Below, piece after piece: positions 10,797 through 20,720 of a stretch of 64,000 nucleotides of DNA. Both the position numbers and the translations under genes were made by a program. The stretch lies in the NCBI RefSeq assembly GCF_021271205.1, contig NZ_JAIWKS010000005.1:186001-250000 (forward strand), given 5' to 3'. The notes under the pieces are model-generated. The model saw nothing but the letters and a program-made list of their open reading frames with translations. It searched no databases and was not told the origin of the DNA. The first letter of the stretch is position 1, and each line of letters starts with the position of its first letter. Source of the stretch: Pseudomonas uvaldensis (GTDB lineage Bacteria > Pseudomonadota > Gammaproteobacteria > Pseudomonadales > Pseudomonadaceae).

Positions 10797-11628
10797 GCGT
10801 GCCGCTCTCGCTGCGCACCTGTGCGTGACTGATCAGCGCGAAGATGCAACTGCCGCCGATGATATTCCCCGTCAGGGTCGGCGCGGCGAACACCAGCCAG
10901 AAGTCCTCCCATGACAACTGGCCGGCGAAGACCAGGTAGGACACTTCGGCCGAGCCGACGACGATGTGGGTGAAGTCCCCGAGCGCCATCAGGTAGGTGA
11001 TGAGAATGATGATCCACATCTTGGCGCTTTCCATGGAGGGGATCATCCAGACCATGGTGGCGATCATCCACCCGGAAATGATGCCCTTGGCGAACATCTG
11101 GCCCGTGTCGTTTTCCATGACCTTGCGGCCGATTTCCAGGAAAGCCAGGTCGGTGCGGCGGTCGAAGATCGGCAGGTGCAACATCACGTAGGCCACCAGC
11201 AGGGTACCGCACAGATTGCCCACCAGCACCACCCCCCACAGCCGCAACAAACGGCCGAAATTGCCCAGGGTGGGCTTGCTCATGATCGGCAGCACGGCGG
11301 TCAGGGTGTTTTCAGTGAAGAGCTGCTGGCGCGCAAGAATGACCGCGAGAAAACCGGCGCAGTAGCCGAAACTGGCGATCACCTTGAAGCCTTCGTGATC
11401 CGGCAGTCGGGAGTTGAGCAGCCCCATCGCCATCAACGACAGGCCCATGGTCAATCCGGCTGCCAGGGCCGACCACCAGAGCGCGGCGACACTGCGTTCC
11501 AGCTCCTGGTTGCCCTGGGTGCGGATGATTTCGTGCAGCACCGCCGCCCGCGGGGGCTGGTTGCGGTCCACATCGTGTTGCTCCTGAGCCGACAGGTCAG
11601 GGGTCTTGCCTTCTTCGTGGGTGTTCAT
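10747..11628 (-). CDS. Formate/nitrite-transporter (FNT) family protein, YfdC-like
   Basis: 293-residue inner-membrane protein with six predicted helices after a charged 45-residue N-terminal tail. Segments such as SGWMIATMVWM and GDFTHIVVGSAEV match the FNT/YfdC group of pentameric channels for small anions. The substrate cannot be assigned. The start at 11628 has CAGGAG 4-5 bases upstream. The 3' end overlaps the last 50 bp of the MFS gene in antisense; the final residues (rich in G, S, P, D) are not membrane-like, so the overlap affects only a disposable tail. Confidence 0.85.
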   Translation of the reverse strand: MNTHEEGKTPDLSAQEQHDVDRNQPPRAAVLHEIIRTQGNQELERSVAALWWSALAAGLTMGLSLMAMGLLNSRLPDHEGFKVIASFGYCAGFLAVILARQQLFTENTLTAVLPIMSKPTLGNFGRLLRLWGVVLVGNLCGTLLVAYVMLHLPIFDRRTDLAFLEIGRKVMENDTGQMFAKGIISGWMIATMVWMIPSMESAKMWIIILITYLMALGDFTHIVVGSAEVSYLVFAGQLSWEDFWLVFAAPTLTGNIIGGSCIFALISHAQVRSESGTPSRPHPAGSPGDAGDK

Positions 11629-11725
11629 ACAGCTCCTGAACCGGTGGCGTGATGTAGCTACGACACGCGGCGTTCGGAGCTGTTCAGTGGTGCACTGAAG
11701 TTCCTGGGCCTTGAAACCGCCCCCC

Positions 11726-12127
11726 TCACTCGACTACAGCATCCTTGAACTGATCCTTGACGTACTTGATCTCGGTCCGGCCATGGGGCGCTGGCAAGCC
11801 ATCTTCGCCGAGATTGACGAAGACCATCTTCTCGACGGTCAGGATGCTCTTGCGGGTGATTTTGTTGCGCACTTCGCAGGTCAGGGTGATGGAGGTGCGG
11901 CCGAACTCGGTGGCGGTGATACCCAGCTCGATGATGTCGCCCTGGCGAGAGGCGCTGACGAAATTGATCTCGGAGATGTATTTAGTCACCACACGCTGGT
12001 TGCCGAGCTGGACGATGGCATAGATCGCCGCCTCTTCGTCGATCCAGCGCAACAGGCTGCCACCGAACAGCGTGCCATTGGGGTTGAGATCTTCGGGCTT
12101 GACCCATTTGCGGGTGTGGAAATTCAT
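11726..12127 (-). CDS. Acyl-CoA thioesterase, hotdog fold (YciA-like)
   Basis: 133-residue single hotdog domain predicted to hydrolyse acyl-CoA thioesters. The family signature is the stretch NPNGTLFGGSLLRWIDEEA (residues about 16-34), with the acidic residue expected in the active site. The start at 12127 is preceded by CAGGAG with 5 bases spacing; an in-frame ATG 39 bases earlier lacks support. Divergent from ahcY, separated by the riboswitch-containing leader. Chain-length preference is unknown. Confidence 0.87.
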   Translation of the reverse strand: MNFHTRKWVKPEDLNPNGTLFGGSLLRWIDEEAAIYAIVQLGNQRVVTKYISEINFVSASRQGDIIELGITATEFGRTSITLTCEVRNKITRKSILTVEKMVFVNLGEDGLPAPHGRTEIKYVKDQFKDAVVE

Positions 12128-12243
12128 GATCACTCCTGAGTATCGACCGCTGAATAGCCGCATCATGGCAGACCCGGCGGGCAGGCTCTACGTCGCTGTT
12201 TCAATAACGTCCATCGGCATTTTTGATTTGCCGACAGAAACCC

Positions 12244-12272
12244 TTTGGAAGATCCGATTAGCCCGTTATAAT
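12244..12272 (+). promoter_or_regulatory. Sigma-70 promoter of ahcY-metF
   Basis: TTTGGA (12244-12249), a 17-bp spacer and a consensus TATAAT (12267-12272). The transcript should begin near 12279, giving a leader of about 166 nt that contains the SAH riboswitch. Confidence 0.78.
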
Positions 12273-12300
12273 CGGCCCGTTTTATCCGGCCATCCCATAG

Positions 12301-13854
<1,554 letters not shown>

Positions 13855-13858
13855 CAGC

Positions 13859-14016
13859 AGCTGCAAGCCTTGAGCTTCAAGCTGCAAGTAAAAGCTGTTT
13901 GTTTACTTGCGATTGAAGCTTGGGGCTTACCTCTTCATCGCTATTACGCAGCCGCGGGTTACAAGCCAAGCACAAGAATCGGCATACCGAACGCTTGTGG
14001 CTTGAAGCTCGCAGCT
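13859..14016. repeat. Inverted repeat in the ahcY-metF spacer
   Basis: Outer arms AGCTGC (13859-13864) and GCAGCT (14011-14016) and inner perfect 11-bp arms GAGCTTCAAGC (13872-13882) and GCTTGAAGCTC (14000-14010) enclose about 120 bp, which contains a further GAAGCTTGGGGCTT. The element ends directly at the metF Shine-Dalgarno. It differs from the REP family found elsewhere in the window. Confidence 0.7.
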
Positions 14017-14027
14017 GGAGGCCCTCC

Positions 14028-14873
14028 ATGTCCCAAGACCGTCGCTACAGTTTCGAGTTCTTCCCGACCAAGACCGATGCTGGACATGAAAAACTGATCG
14101 CCACTGCTCGTCAGCTGGCCAGCTACAACCCCGACTTCTTCTCCTGCACCTATGGTGCTGGTGGTTCGACCCGTGACCGCACCCTGAACACCGTGCTGCA
14201 GCTGGAAAGCGAGGTCAAAATTCCCGCCGCTCCGCACTTGTCCTGCGTGGGTGACAGCAAGGACGATCTGCGCAACCTCCTGACCCGTTACAAGGCCGCC
14301 GGCATCCAGCGCATCGTTGCCCTGCGCGGTGACCTGCCGTCGGGCATGGGCATGGCCAGCGGTGAGCTGCGCCACGCCAATGACCTGGTGAGTTTCATTC
14401 GCGAGGAAACCGGCGATCATTTCCACATTGAAGTAGCCGCCTATCCGGAAATGCACCCCCAGGCGCGCAATTTCGAAGATGATCTCCTCAATTTCGTACG
14501 CAAGGCCAACGCTGGCGCGAACAGTGCCATCACCCAGTATTTCTTCAACGCCGACAGCTATTTCTACTTCGTCGAGCGTGTGCGCAGGCTGGGTGTGGAC
14601 ATTCCTGTCGTACCGGGAATCATGCCGATCACCAACTACAGCAAGCTGGCGCGCTTCTCCGACGCCTGCGGTGCCGAGATCCCGCGTTGGATCCGCAAGC
14701 AACTGGAGGCCTATGGCGATGACTCCACCAGCATCCAGCGCTTCGGTGAAGAGGTCATCACACAAATGTGTGAGCGTTTGTTGCAGGGTGGTGCACCAGG
14801 GCTGCATTTCTATACCCTGAATCAGGCCGAGCCCAGCCTTGCGGTCTGGAACAACCTCAAGCTGCCGCGTTAA
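14028..14873 (+). CDS. metF: 5,10-Methylenetetrahydrofolate reductase
   Basis: 281-residue flavoenzyme (TIM barrel) that reduces 5,10-methylene-THF to 5-methyl-THF, the methyl donor for methionine synthesis. The family start RRYSFEFFPTKT, the central ALRGD segment and the conserved PGIMP loop are visible. The start at 14028 has GGAGG with 6 bases spacing. It lies 173 bp after ahcY and is probably in the same SAH-controlled transcript, because the first terminator seen follows metF. Together with AhcY and MetK it closes the methyl cycle. Confidence 0.97.
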   Translation: MSQDRRYSFEFFPTKTDAGHEKLIATARQLASYNPDFFSCTYGAGGSTRDRTLNTVLQLESEVKIPAAPHLSCVGDSKDDLRNLLTRYKAAGIQRIVALRGDLPSGMGMASGELRHANDLVSFIREETGDHFHIEVAAYPEMHPQARNFEDDLLNFVRKANAGANSAITQYFFNADSYFYFVERVRRLGVDIPVVPGIMPITNYSKLARFSDACGAEIPRWIRKQLEAYGDDSTSIQRFGEEVITQMCERLLQGGAPGLHFYTLNQAEPSLAVWNNLKLPR

Positions 14874-14893
14874 CGCTTAATGTGGTGGTAGAT

Positions 14894-14923
14894 CAAGGCC
14901 TTGGCGAAAACCAAGGCCTTTTT
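14894..14923 (+). terminator. Rho-independent terminator after metF
   Basis: AAGGCCTTGG pairs with CCAAGGCCTT around CGAAAA, followed by T5. Its position also argues against starting the next gene at 14882, since that start would lie before the hairpin. Confidence 0.88.
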
Positions 14924-14953
14924 ACTATCCGAGAACACCAAGGATTGCAGCCG

Positions 14954-16036
14954 ATGCCAAACGGTCAAAGGTCAACGACCCCACAACTCATTTATCTGGT
15001 CTACGGGGCCGAGACCTATCACCAGGAAGCAGTATTCAGCATCGCCAGTGCCATCGCCGGCCTGCGCGAGACGCCGGATGAAAAGCTGGACATCCAGGTA
15101 TTTACCGACAACCCGATGCCTTACACCGGGCTGCCGGTGCGCTTGCGCGCCCTGGACAACGAAACCCGCCAAACCTGGATCCAGCCCTACGGCTATCACT
15201 TTCGCGCCAAGCATGTGGTCATGCAGAAGGTACTCGAAGAAGCTGAACTGGCCCTGCTGATCGATACCGATACCTTCTTCCATTGCTCGCCCCTGGAGCT
15301 GTTCCGGCGCGTCCAGCCAGGTACGCTGCTCTGTAACGCAATCACTCTGAACTATGGCGCCAACAAGGACGCCGAGCTTTACGTGACCCTGTCGCAAGCC
15401 CTGCGGCAACGGCACCTGGCGGACGATGACATGCCCTTGCTCAACTCCGGAGTGATCGGCATGCATTGCAGCGATGCGCACGTGCTGGACCGCTCCATCG
15501 CCCTGATGGATGAGTTTTATCCAATGGCAAAAGGTGCCTACACCCTGGAAGAGTTCTGCCTGTCAGTGGCGGCCTATCGCCAAGCGCAGGTACGCGAGTG
15601 TCCGGACCTGATCCATCACTACTGGAGCCGCAAGCAGCTGTTCCGCGCCAAGACAAAGGCGTGGCTCGATAAACACCATGCTGCGCCTGTATGTCAGCGA
15701 GCCCTGGATGAAACACGGCAGGTCACCGCAACCCTTCCCCGTCCCCCAACCATGCAGCGCCTGCTCTATAAGCTCGTCACTGTGGCATTGCCGGGTCAAA
15801 AGCGGCAGTTCATGCGCGAAATTCTCTACGGTTGCTATCGCCACGCCAATCAGTTCGACCAGGCTTGCGCCCCGGTCTGGTGGGAAAAGGCCCTGGAAAA
15901 CGTTGAGCACCGCCTGAAAAAACCGTTGGAAGATCATGAACTCAAACGCTGGCTCAACCACCCGTTGATCCGCCTGGTATTGGGCCGGCGGCGCGAAGCG
16001 ATCTACCAGCACCTGATGCAGGCAAAAAGCAACTGA
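14954..16036 (+). CDS. Glycosyltransferase-like protein (GT-A type, DTD motif)
   Basis: 360-residue soluble protein. The N-terminal half resembles nucleotide-sugar-dependent GT-A enzymes: beta-strand LIYLVYGAETY, then LLIDTDTFF (a DxD metal-binding motif near residue 107) and a later NSGVIGMH segment typical of GT8-like folds. The C-terminal third is basic and helical, without membrane segments. The start at 14954 follows AAGGA by about 9 bases and lies after the metF terminator. There is no sugar-pathway gene nearby, so acceptor and donor are unknown; the assignment rests on motifs only. Confidence 0.6.
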   Translation: MPNGQRSTTPQLIYLVYGAETYHQEAVFSIASAIAGLRETPDEKLDIQVFTDNPMPYTGLPVRLRALDNETRQTWIQPYGYHFRAKHVVMQKVLEEAELALLIDTDTFFHCSPLELFRRVQPGTLLCNAITLNYGANKDAELYVTLSQALRQRHLADDDMPLLNSGVIGMHCSDAHVLDRSIALMDEFYPMAKGAYTLEEFCLSVAAYRQAQVRECPDLIHHYWSRKQLFRAKTKAWLDKHHAAPVCQRALDETRQVTATLPRPPTMQRLLYKLVTVALPGQKRQFMREILYGCYRHANQFDQACAPVWWEKALENVEHRLKKPLEDHELKRWLNHPLIRLVLGRRREAIYQHLMQAKSN

Positions 16037-16042
16037 ACCGCA

Positions 16043-16060
16043 AGCCAGAGCGCTCTGGCT
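16043..16060. promoter_or_regulatory. 18-bp perfect palindrome before a solute-binding-protein gene
   Basis: AGCCAGAGC joined directly to its complement, 32 bp before the ATG at 16092 and 7 bp after the preceding stop codon. A hairpin with no loop is a poor terminator, so a dimeric regulator site is as likely. Confidence 0.4.
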
Positions 16061-16091
16061 ATTTGTAGTGCACTCGTCGTAACCTCCGGCC

Positions 16092-16844
16092 ATGCCCATC
16101 ATTGCCCGGTTACTGACTGTCTTTCTTCTCTTGTGCCTGAGCATGGCTGCCCGGGCCGAGAAGTTGCGCATCGTCACCGAGCCCTGGGCACCTTACGTTT
16201 ACGAGGAAGGCGGCAAGATCATGGGCCTTGACTACGAAACCGCGGTCATTGTCTTCAAGCGGTTGGGAATCGATGTCGAATGGCAGCTCCTGCCTTGGAA
16301 ACGTTGCCTTGCGATGCTGGAGCAAGGCCTGGCGGATGGGGCTCTGGATATCTTTCGCAGCGACGAGCGCGAAGCCCTGCTGCTCTACCCCAGCGAACCG
16401 TTGTCGGAAGTCGAATTCGTGCTGTTCCATGCCAACGCACGGCCCCATCCGTTTCGCACGCTCGACGACCTGAACGGCCTGACCGTCGGTACATCCCCCG
16501 GCTACCTGTACAGCCAGGCCTTCCGGGAATCGACCTTGTTCAAGCGCGAAACGGCGCCCACCCATGAAGCCAACTTCGGCAAGCTGCAACTGGGTCGGAT
16601 CGACCTGCTCATCACCGATCGACGAGTGGGCCGGCAATTGCTCAAACAGATGCAACTGGACGACCAGATCACCGAAAACCCGACGGTTGTGAGCCGCCAG
16701 AGCCAATATCTGGCGGTACGACGCAAGGCCGGAATGGATTTGCTGGCACAACGCTTCAGCGCCGAACTCAAACGGTTCAAACGTGAACCAGCCTATGCCG
16801 AGCTGAGCGCTCGCTATGACAGCGCCCCATCGGCGCGACGCTGA
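16092..16844 (+). CDS. Periplasmic solute-binding protein, family 3 type
   Basis: 250-residue protein with a signal peptide (about 1-22, ending AARA-E). The mature part has the two-lobed family 3 pattern, starting EKLRIVTEPWAPYVYEEGGKI and continuing with GLDYETAVIVFKRLGI. No ABC permease or ATPase lies beside it, so it is an orphan binding protein; relatives in Pseudomonas are also often unlinked. Ligand unknown. No clear Shine-Dalgarno precedes the ATG. A perfect palindrome lies just upstream. It ends 50 bp before the rhlE promoter. Confidence 0.8.
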   Translation: MPIIARLLTVFLLLCLSMAARAEKLRIVTEPWAPYVYEEGGKIMGLDYETAVIVFKRLGIDVEWQLLPWKRCLAMLEQGLADGALDIFRSDEREALLLYPSEPLSEVEFVLFHANARPHPFRTLDDLNGLTVGTSPGYLYSQAFRESTLFKRETAPTHEANFGKLQLGRIDLLITDRRVGRQLLKQMQLDDQITENPTVVSRQSQYLAVRRKAGMDLLAQRFSAELKRFKREPAYAELSARYDSAPSARR

Positions 16845-16888
16845 AATCAGCCGTTGAGCAGCAGGAAAGCAACGCAAGGCGATTGCTC

Positions 16889-16897
16889 TGTTATACT
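16889..16897 (+). promoter_or_regulatory. Extended -10 promoter of rhlE
   Basis: TGTTATACT: a TATACT hexamer (16892-16897) with the TGn extension, and no good -35 at 16-18 bp. Predicted transcription start is near 16903. Confidence 0.55.
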
Positions 16898-16902
16898 CGC
16901 CC

Positions 16903-17105
16903 CTTCCCGCCAGGCTCACGCCCGGACGCCCGGTCTTGCAAAAGGCACCCCGACACCGCTACAGCGCAGCTTTCAGCCCGCGCGAGCCTTGTCCGGCCCC
17001 GCCTTCCAGACCCGGCAGGACCGGACGGGATGACGTCTTGTTGAACGTCATTCGCGCCAGGCAAGACATCCCTTGGGCCAGGCCCTCACTAAAACAGGAT
17101 TACTC
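16903..17105 (+). promoter_or_regulatory. Long structured 5' leader of rhlE
   Basis: About 200 nt of non-coding leader. GTCCGG (16991-16996) pairs with CCGGAC (17021-17026), with an inner GCC/GGC pair; ATGACGT (17030-17036) pairs with ACGTCAT (17045-17051) around an 8-nt loop; GGGCC/GGCCC lies near the start codon. No known riboswitch family was recognised. Control by RNA structure or helicase feedback is an inference. Confidence 0.45.
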
Positions 17106-18959
17106 ATGTCCTTTGCTTCCCTCGGTCTCTCCGAGGCTTTAGTCGGCGCCATCGAAGCCGCCGGCTACACCGAGCCTACCCCGGTGCAACAGCGGGCCAT
17201 CCCCGCCGTGTTGCAAGGTCGCGATCTGATGGTCGCAGCACAGACAGGTACTGGTAAGACTGGCGGTTTCGCCCTTCCGATCCTGGAGCGGCTATTCCCC
17301 AACGGTCACCCGGACAAATCCCAGCGTCACGGCCCGCGCCAGCCGCGCGTACTGGTCCTGACGCCAACCCGCGAACTGGCCGCCCAGGTGCACGAGAGCT
17401 TCAAGGTCTACGCTCGCGACCTGAAATTCGTCAGCGCCTGCATTTTCGGCGGCGTCGGCATGAACCCTCAGGTCCAGGCCATGGCCCGTGGCGTCGACGT
17501 GCTGGTGGCCTGCCCGGGTCGCCTGCTGGATCTGGCCGGTCAAGGCAGCGTCGATCTGTCCCACGTCGAGATCCTCGTGCTGGACGAAGCCGATCGCATG
17601 CTGGACATGGGCTTTGTCCATGACGTGAAGAAAGTCCTGGCCCGCCTGCCCGCCAAGCGCCAGAACCTGCTGTTTTCGGCGACGTTCTCCAAGGACATCA
17701 CCGACCTGGCCAGCAAACTGCTGCACAACCCGGAACGCATCGAAGTCACGCCGCCGAACACCACGGTCGAACGTATCGAACAGCGTGTATTCCGCCTGCC
17801 GGCCAGCCACAAGCGTGCGTTACTGGCACACCTGATCACCACGGGTGCCTGGGAACAGGTTCTGGTGTTCACCCGTACCAAGCACGGCGCCAATCGCCTG
17901 GCCGAGTACCTGGACAAGCACGGCCTGCCGGCCGTCGCGATCCACGGCAACAAGAGCCAGAACGCCCGTACCAAAGCCCTGGCCGACTTCAAGGCCGGTG
18001 AGATGCGCATCCTGGTTGCCACCGACATCGCCGCCCGCGGCCTGGACATCGACCAGTTGCCCCACGTGGTCAACTTCGAGCTGCCGAACGTCGACGAAGA
18101 CTACGTACACCGTATCGGCCGTACCGGCCGGGCCGGTCGTTCGGGCGAGGCAATCTCGCTGGTCGCGCCGGATGAAGAGAAGCTGCTCAAAAGCATCGAG
18201 CGCATGACCAAGCAGAAGATCCCGGACGGCGATCCGATGGGCTTCGATGCCAGCACGATCGAGGCCGAAAAGCCTGAAGTGCGTGAGCGTCCGGACGTGC
18301 GTAACCCACGCAATGCCCGTGGCCCACGCGGCGACGGCCCGAACGGCAGCGGCGGCGGTCGCAAGGACAAAGGCAAGGACAAGGGTAAGGAAAAACCGGC
18401 CGGCAACGGCCGTGGCGAACGTCCGGCCCGTGAACACAAGCCTCGCGAAGGTACCCCGGCCCGCGAAGCGCAGCGCCAGACACCTCCTCGCCCTCCCGCC
18501 GATCGCGCCCCGGATGAGTTCCTGGACGACGATATCGACAACTTTGGCAACCGCGTCGATTACGTGCCACAGCAGAAACCCTCTCAAGGTCGCGGTCGCC
18601 GTCCAGGCGCCCCGGCCCAGGGCTCGGGTGCTCCGCGCGGTGGTCAGTCCCAGGGTCGTCAGAATGGCCCGCGCAACGGCGGCGGCTCCGCCAACGGCAG
18701 CCCATCGGGCAAGCGCAGTGGTCCACGTAGCGGTGGCGCTCGTGACGGTCAGGCTCGCCGCGAGGACTCCCGCCCTCGCCGCCCGGCCCGTGACGACCAG
18801 GCGCGCCAGGAACCAGCAGTGCAGAGCCCACGCGGCAACCAGCCGAAAATCATGCACAAGGAATCGAAGCTCGATCGTTTCCCGACGCCTGAACAGCTGG
18901 ATCAACTGCCCAGCCGCCCACGGGGCGAGAAACCAGCGCTGCTGACCCGCAATCGCTGA
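17106..18959 (+). CDS. rhlE: DEAD-box ATP-dependent RNA helicase RhlE
   Basis: 617-residue RNA helicase. The two RecA domains (about 1-375) show the Q motif [10 protein letters not shown], motif [16 protein letters not shown] and HRIGRTGR. It unwinds RNA in ribosome assembly and RNA turnover. The tail (about 385-617) is disordered, with runs of G, R, K, P and S, and would bind RNA or mediate condensation. The final segment ([20 protein letters not shown]) regains order. Start at 17106 ([10 protein letters not shown]) with CAGGA 7 bases upstream; an in-frame start 33 bases earlier has no support. A long structured leader precedes it and a strong terminator follows. Confidence 0.95.
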   Translation: MSFASLGLSEALVGAIEAAGYTEPTPVQQRAIPAVLQGRDLMVAAQTGTGKTGGFALPILERLFPNGHPDKSQRHGPRQPRVLVLTPTRELAAQVHESFKVYARDLKFVSACIFGGVGMNPQVQAMARGVDVLVACPGRLLDLAGQGSVDLSHVEILVLDEADRMLDMGFVHDVKKVLARLPAKRQNLLFSATFSKDITDLASKLLHNPERIEVTPPNTTVERIEQRVFRLPASHKRALLAHLITTGAWEQVLVFTRTKHGANRLAEYLDKHGLPAVAIHGNKSQNARTKALADFKAGEMRILVATDIAARGLDIDQLPHVVNFELPNVDEDYVHRIGRTGRAGRSGEAISLVAPDEEKLLKSIERMTKQKIPDGDPMGFDASTIEAEKPEVRERPDVRNPRNARGPRGDGPNGSGGGRKDKGKDKGKEKPAGNGRGERPAREHKPREGTPAREAQRQTPPRPPADRAPDEFLDDDIDNFGNRVDYVPQQKPSQGRGRRPGAPAQGSGAPRGGQSQGRQNGPRNGGGSANGSPSGKRSGPRSGGARDGQARREDSRPRRPARDDQARQEPAVQSPRGNQPKIMHKESKLDRFPTPEQLDQLPSRPRGEKPALLTRNR

Positions 18960-18975
18960 GTTTTCCAAGCCGTAG

Positions 18976-19010
18976 AAAATGCCCCTGATCCCGCGATCAG
19001 GGGCATTTTT
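18976..19010 (+). terminator. Rho-independent terminator after rhlE
   Basis: ATGCCCCTGATC pairs with GATCAGGGGCAT around CCGC, then T5. Confidence 0.93.
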
Positions 19011-19050
19011 ATTGGAACAGCCCATATATCCCTATGGGACACATTCCTGA

Positions 19051-19140
19051 TGTGGGAGCGAGCCTGCTCGCGATGGCGGCGCATGGATGAACATCTCTGT
19101 TGGCTGATCCGACGCTATCGCGAGCAGGCTCGCTCCCACA
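19051..19140. repeat. REPIN (paired REP palindromes)
   Basis: TGTGGGAGCGAGCCTGCTCG and its inverted copy 40 bp away. It lies between the rhlE terminator and the yceI terminator. Confidence 0.9.
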
Positions 19141-19177
19141 GGGGTTCGGGGTTGGCTGTACCTTATTCATACAGCAA

Positions 19178-19218
19178 TAAAAAAACGCCCTCGACCGTAA
19201 GGCCGGGGGCGTTTTTTT
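19178..19218 (-). terminator. Rho-independent terminator after yceI
   Basis: On the minus strand ACGCCCCCGGCC pairs, with one mismatch, with GGTCGAGGGCGT around TTAC and is followed by T7. An A/T run on both sides makes it likely to be bidirectional. Confidence 0.85.
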
Positions 19219-19232
19219 GTCAGGCGCGAAAA

Positions 19233-19829
19233 TTACTTCGCTTTGACACCTTCAAAGGTCACATACAGCTCAACCACATCGGACGATGGGCCCAGGTCTT
19301 TCTGTTTGCCGAAATCGGAACGCTTGATGCTGGTCGTACCTTCGAAGCCAGCACGGTAGCCGCCCCATGGGTCTTTGCCTTCACCCAGGAACGTGGCCTT
19401 GACCACAATCGGCTTGGTGACGCCCAGCAGGGTCAGGTTACCGGCTACATCAGCCGTTTCCTTGCCATCGGCGTTCTTGCCGGTGGGCTTGACGCTGGTG
19501 GAAACGAACTTGGCGTCGGCGAACTTGCTCACGTTCAGGAAGTCACCGCTGGCGATGTGCTTGTCACGCTCGGCGTGGTTGGTGAACACGCTGGCGGTGC
19601 GAACGTTGAATTCGATCTTGCTGTCTTCCGGCTTGGCCGCGTCGAAGCTGAACTTGCCGTCGATATCCTTGAAGGTACCGGTGATGTAGCTGTAGCCCAG
19701 GTGGCTGATCTTGAAGTCGACGAAGGCGTGCTGGCCTTCCTTGTCGACCACATAGTCGGCAGCCATGGCCTGACCAGCCGTCAGCAGGGCGGAACCGATT
19801 GCCAGGGCGGCGAGCGTCTTTTTCAACAT
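19233..19829 (-). CDS. YceI-family periplasmic protein
   Basis: 198-residue protein with a signal peptide (about 1-23, ending AMA-ADYVVD). The mature part is a YceI beta-barrel lipocalin-like fold known to bind polyprenoid chains; [14 protein letters not shown] and [10 protein letters not shown] are diagnostic. The P. aeruginosa homologue in the same position (PA0423) has been reported as the secreted protease PasP, so both a lipid-binding and an extracellular role are possible. Start at 19829 with AAGGAA upstream. It follows the cytochrome b561 gene by 32 bp, the usual pair in this family, and ends at a terminator. Confidence 0.9.
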   Translation of the reverse strand: MLKKTLAALAIGSALLTAGQAMAADYVVDKEGQHAFVDFKISHLGYSYITGTFKDIDGKFSFDAAKPEDSKIEFNVRTASVFTNHAERDKHIASGDFLNVSKFADAKFVSTSVKPTGKNADGKETADVAGNLTLLGVTKPIVVKATFLGEGKDPWGGYRAGFEGTTSIKRSDFGKQKDLGPSSDVVELYVTFEGVKAK

Positions 19830-19861
19830 GCTTTCTATTCCTTTGGAGTCGAGGTTGAACA

Positions 19862-20413
19862 TCAGGCTTGGCGCCCCAGCATTCGCTTGAGGGTCGCGTC
19901 ACGGTCGATAAAGTGGTGTTTCAATGCTGCCAACGCATGGAGGCCGGAAAAAATTACCAGCGCCCAGGCGAGGTACAGGTGAATCTCGCCGGCGACGTCT
20001 GCCTGGTCGGGCAGTCCGGACACCAGCGCGGGGACTTCGAACAAACCAAACACCGGTATCCCGACACCGTCTGCGGTGGAAATCAGGTAACCGGCGATCA
20101 TTACGGCGAAAAGGCCGAAATACAGCGCGCTATGGCCAAGCTTGGCACCGACGCGGGTCAGGCGACCGTAGGTGGCCAGGGTCGGTGGCGGCGGGCTGAC
20201 GAAGCGCCAGATCACCCGCAGCAACATCACCGCCAGCAACACCAGGCCGATGCTCTTGTGCAGGTCCGGCGCATCTTTGCGCCAGCTGCTGTAGTAGTCC
20301 AGGCCGACCATCCACAAGCCCAGCGCAAACAGCCCGTACACCACCAGCGCAACGCCCCAGTGCATCACGATACTGACCCAGCCATAGCGGGAAGAAGAGT
20401 TGCGTAGCTGCAT
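19862..20413 (-). CDS. Cytochrome b561 family protein
   Basis: 183-residue inner-membrane di-haem b protein with four helices. Candidate haem ligands are H18 (MHWG), H52 (DLHKS) and two late histidines ([19 protein letters not shown]). It probably passes electrons between the quinone pool and periplasmic acceptors. YceI and b561 genes are frequently adjacent and the pair here looks like one operon. AGGA lies 10 bases before the ATG. A near-perfect 20-bp dyad lies 54 bp upstream. Confidence 0.9.
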   Translation of the reverse strand: MQLRNSSSRYGWVSIVMHWGVALVVYGLFALGLWMVGLDYYSSWRKDAPDLHKSIGLVLLAVMLLRVIWRFVSPPPPTLATYGRLTRVGAKLGHSALYFGLFAVMIAGYLISTADGVGIPVFGLFEVPALVSGLPDQADVAGEIHLYLAWALVIFSGLHALAALKHHFIDRDATLKRMLGRQA

Positions 20414-20466
20414 TGCTCATATCCTGTAAAAACTGCGATCAAGACTAGCGAGTTATCTATCGAATT

Positions 20467-20486
20467 AAAGCGGAAAATTTCGCTTT
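20467..20486. promoter_or_regulatory. 20-bp dyad upstream of the cytochrome b561-yceI pair
   Basis: AAAGCGGAAA mirrored by ATTTCGCTTT, with only the central pairs imperfect. It is AT-rich in a GC-rich genome and 54-73 bp before the b561 start, where an operator would lie. The regulator is unknown. Confidence 0.45.
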
Positions 20487-20583
20487 GAAATATCGAGAAA
20501 TACGATCATCAGTTTGGTTGGGGTCGGTTAAGGAAAGATTAAAACGAAATACAACCTGTGATAATCAGGATCACAGCGCCCCT

Positions 20584-20660
20584 CATCGCGAGCAAGCTCG
20601 CCCAAGAATCGCATTCGGCGCGGTCACCACAGTCCCATGTGGGAGCAGCCTGCTCGCGAA
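20584..20660. repeat. Degenerate REP pair
   Basis: ATCGCGAGCAAGCTCGCCCA and, inverted, TGTGGGAGCAGCCTGCTCGC. The left copy has lost the CTCCCACA end, so this is an eroded REPIN. Together with the b561 upstream dyad and the amine-oxidase terminator it fills the 307-bp gap at 20414-20720; no gene is seen there. Confidence 0.75.
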
Positions 20661-20674
20661 GGGTTTTTCCAGAC

Positions 20675-20709
20675 AAAAAAAACGCGGCTGACTCGCCGCG
20701 CTTTTTTTG
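20675..20709 (-). terminator. Rho-independent terminator after the amine oxidase gene
   Basis: CGCGGC pairs with GCCGCG around GAGTCA on the minus strand, followed by T8; the A run on the other side suggests bidirectional use. Confidence 0.85.
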
Positions 20710-20720
20710 TAACACCTGTT

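Noticed and set aside
12220..12230. TTTTTGATTTG before the ahcY promoter, like half of the 24-bp dyad at 1685
   Set aside because: Only one half is present and it differs from the dyad arm; the opposite half is absent, so it is not called an operator.
14882..14953. Upstream in-frame start of the glycosyltransferase-like gene
   Set aside because: It would precede the metF terminator hairpin at 14894-14923 and has no ribosome site.
18187..19025. Reverse-strand ORFs over the rhlE tail
   Set aside because: Low-complexity shadow of the G/R-rich tail; the forward frame continues without interruption from the helicase core.
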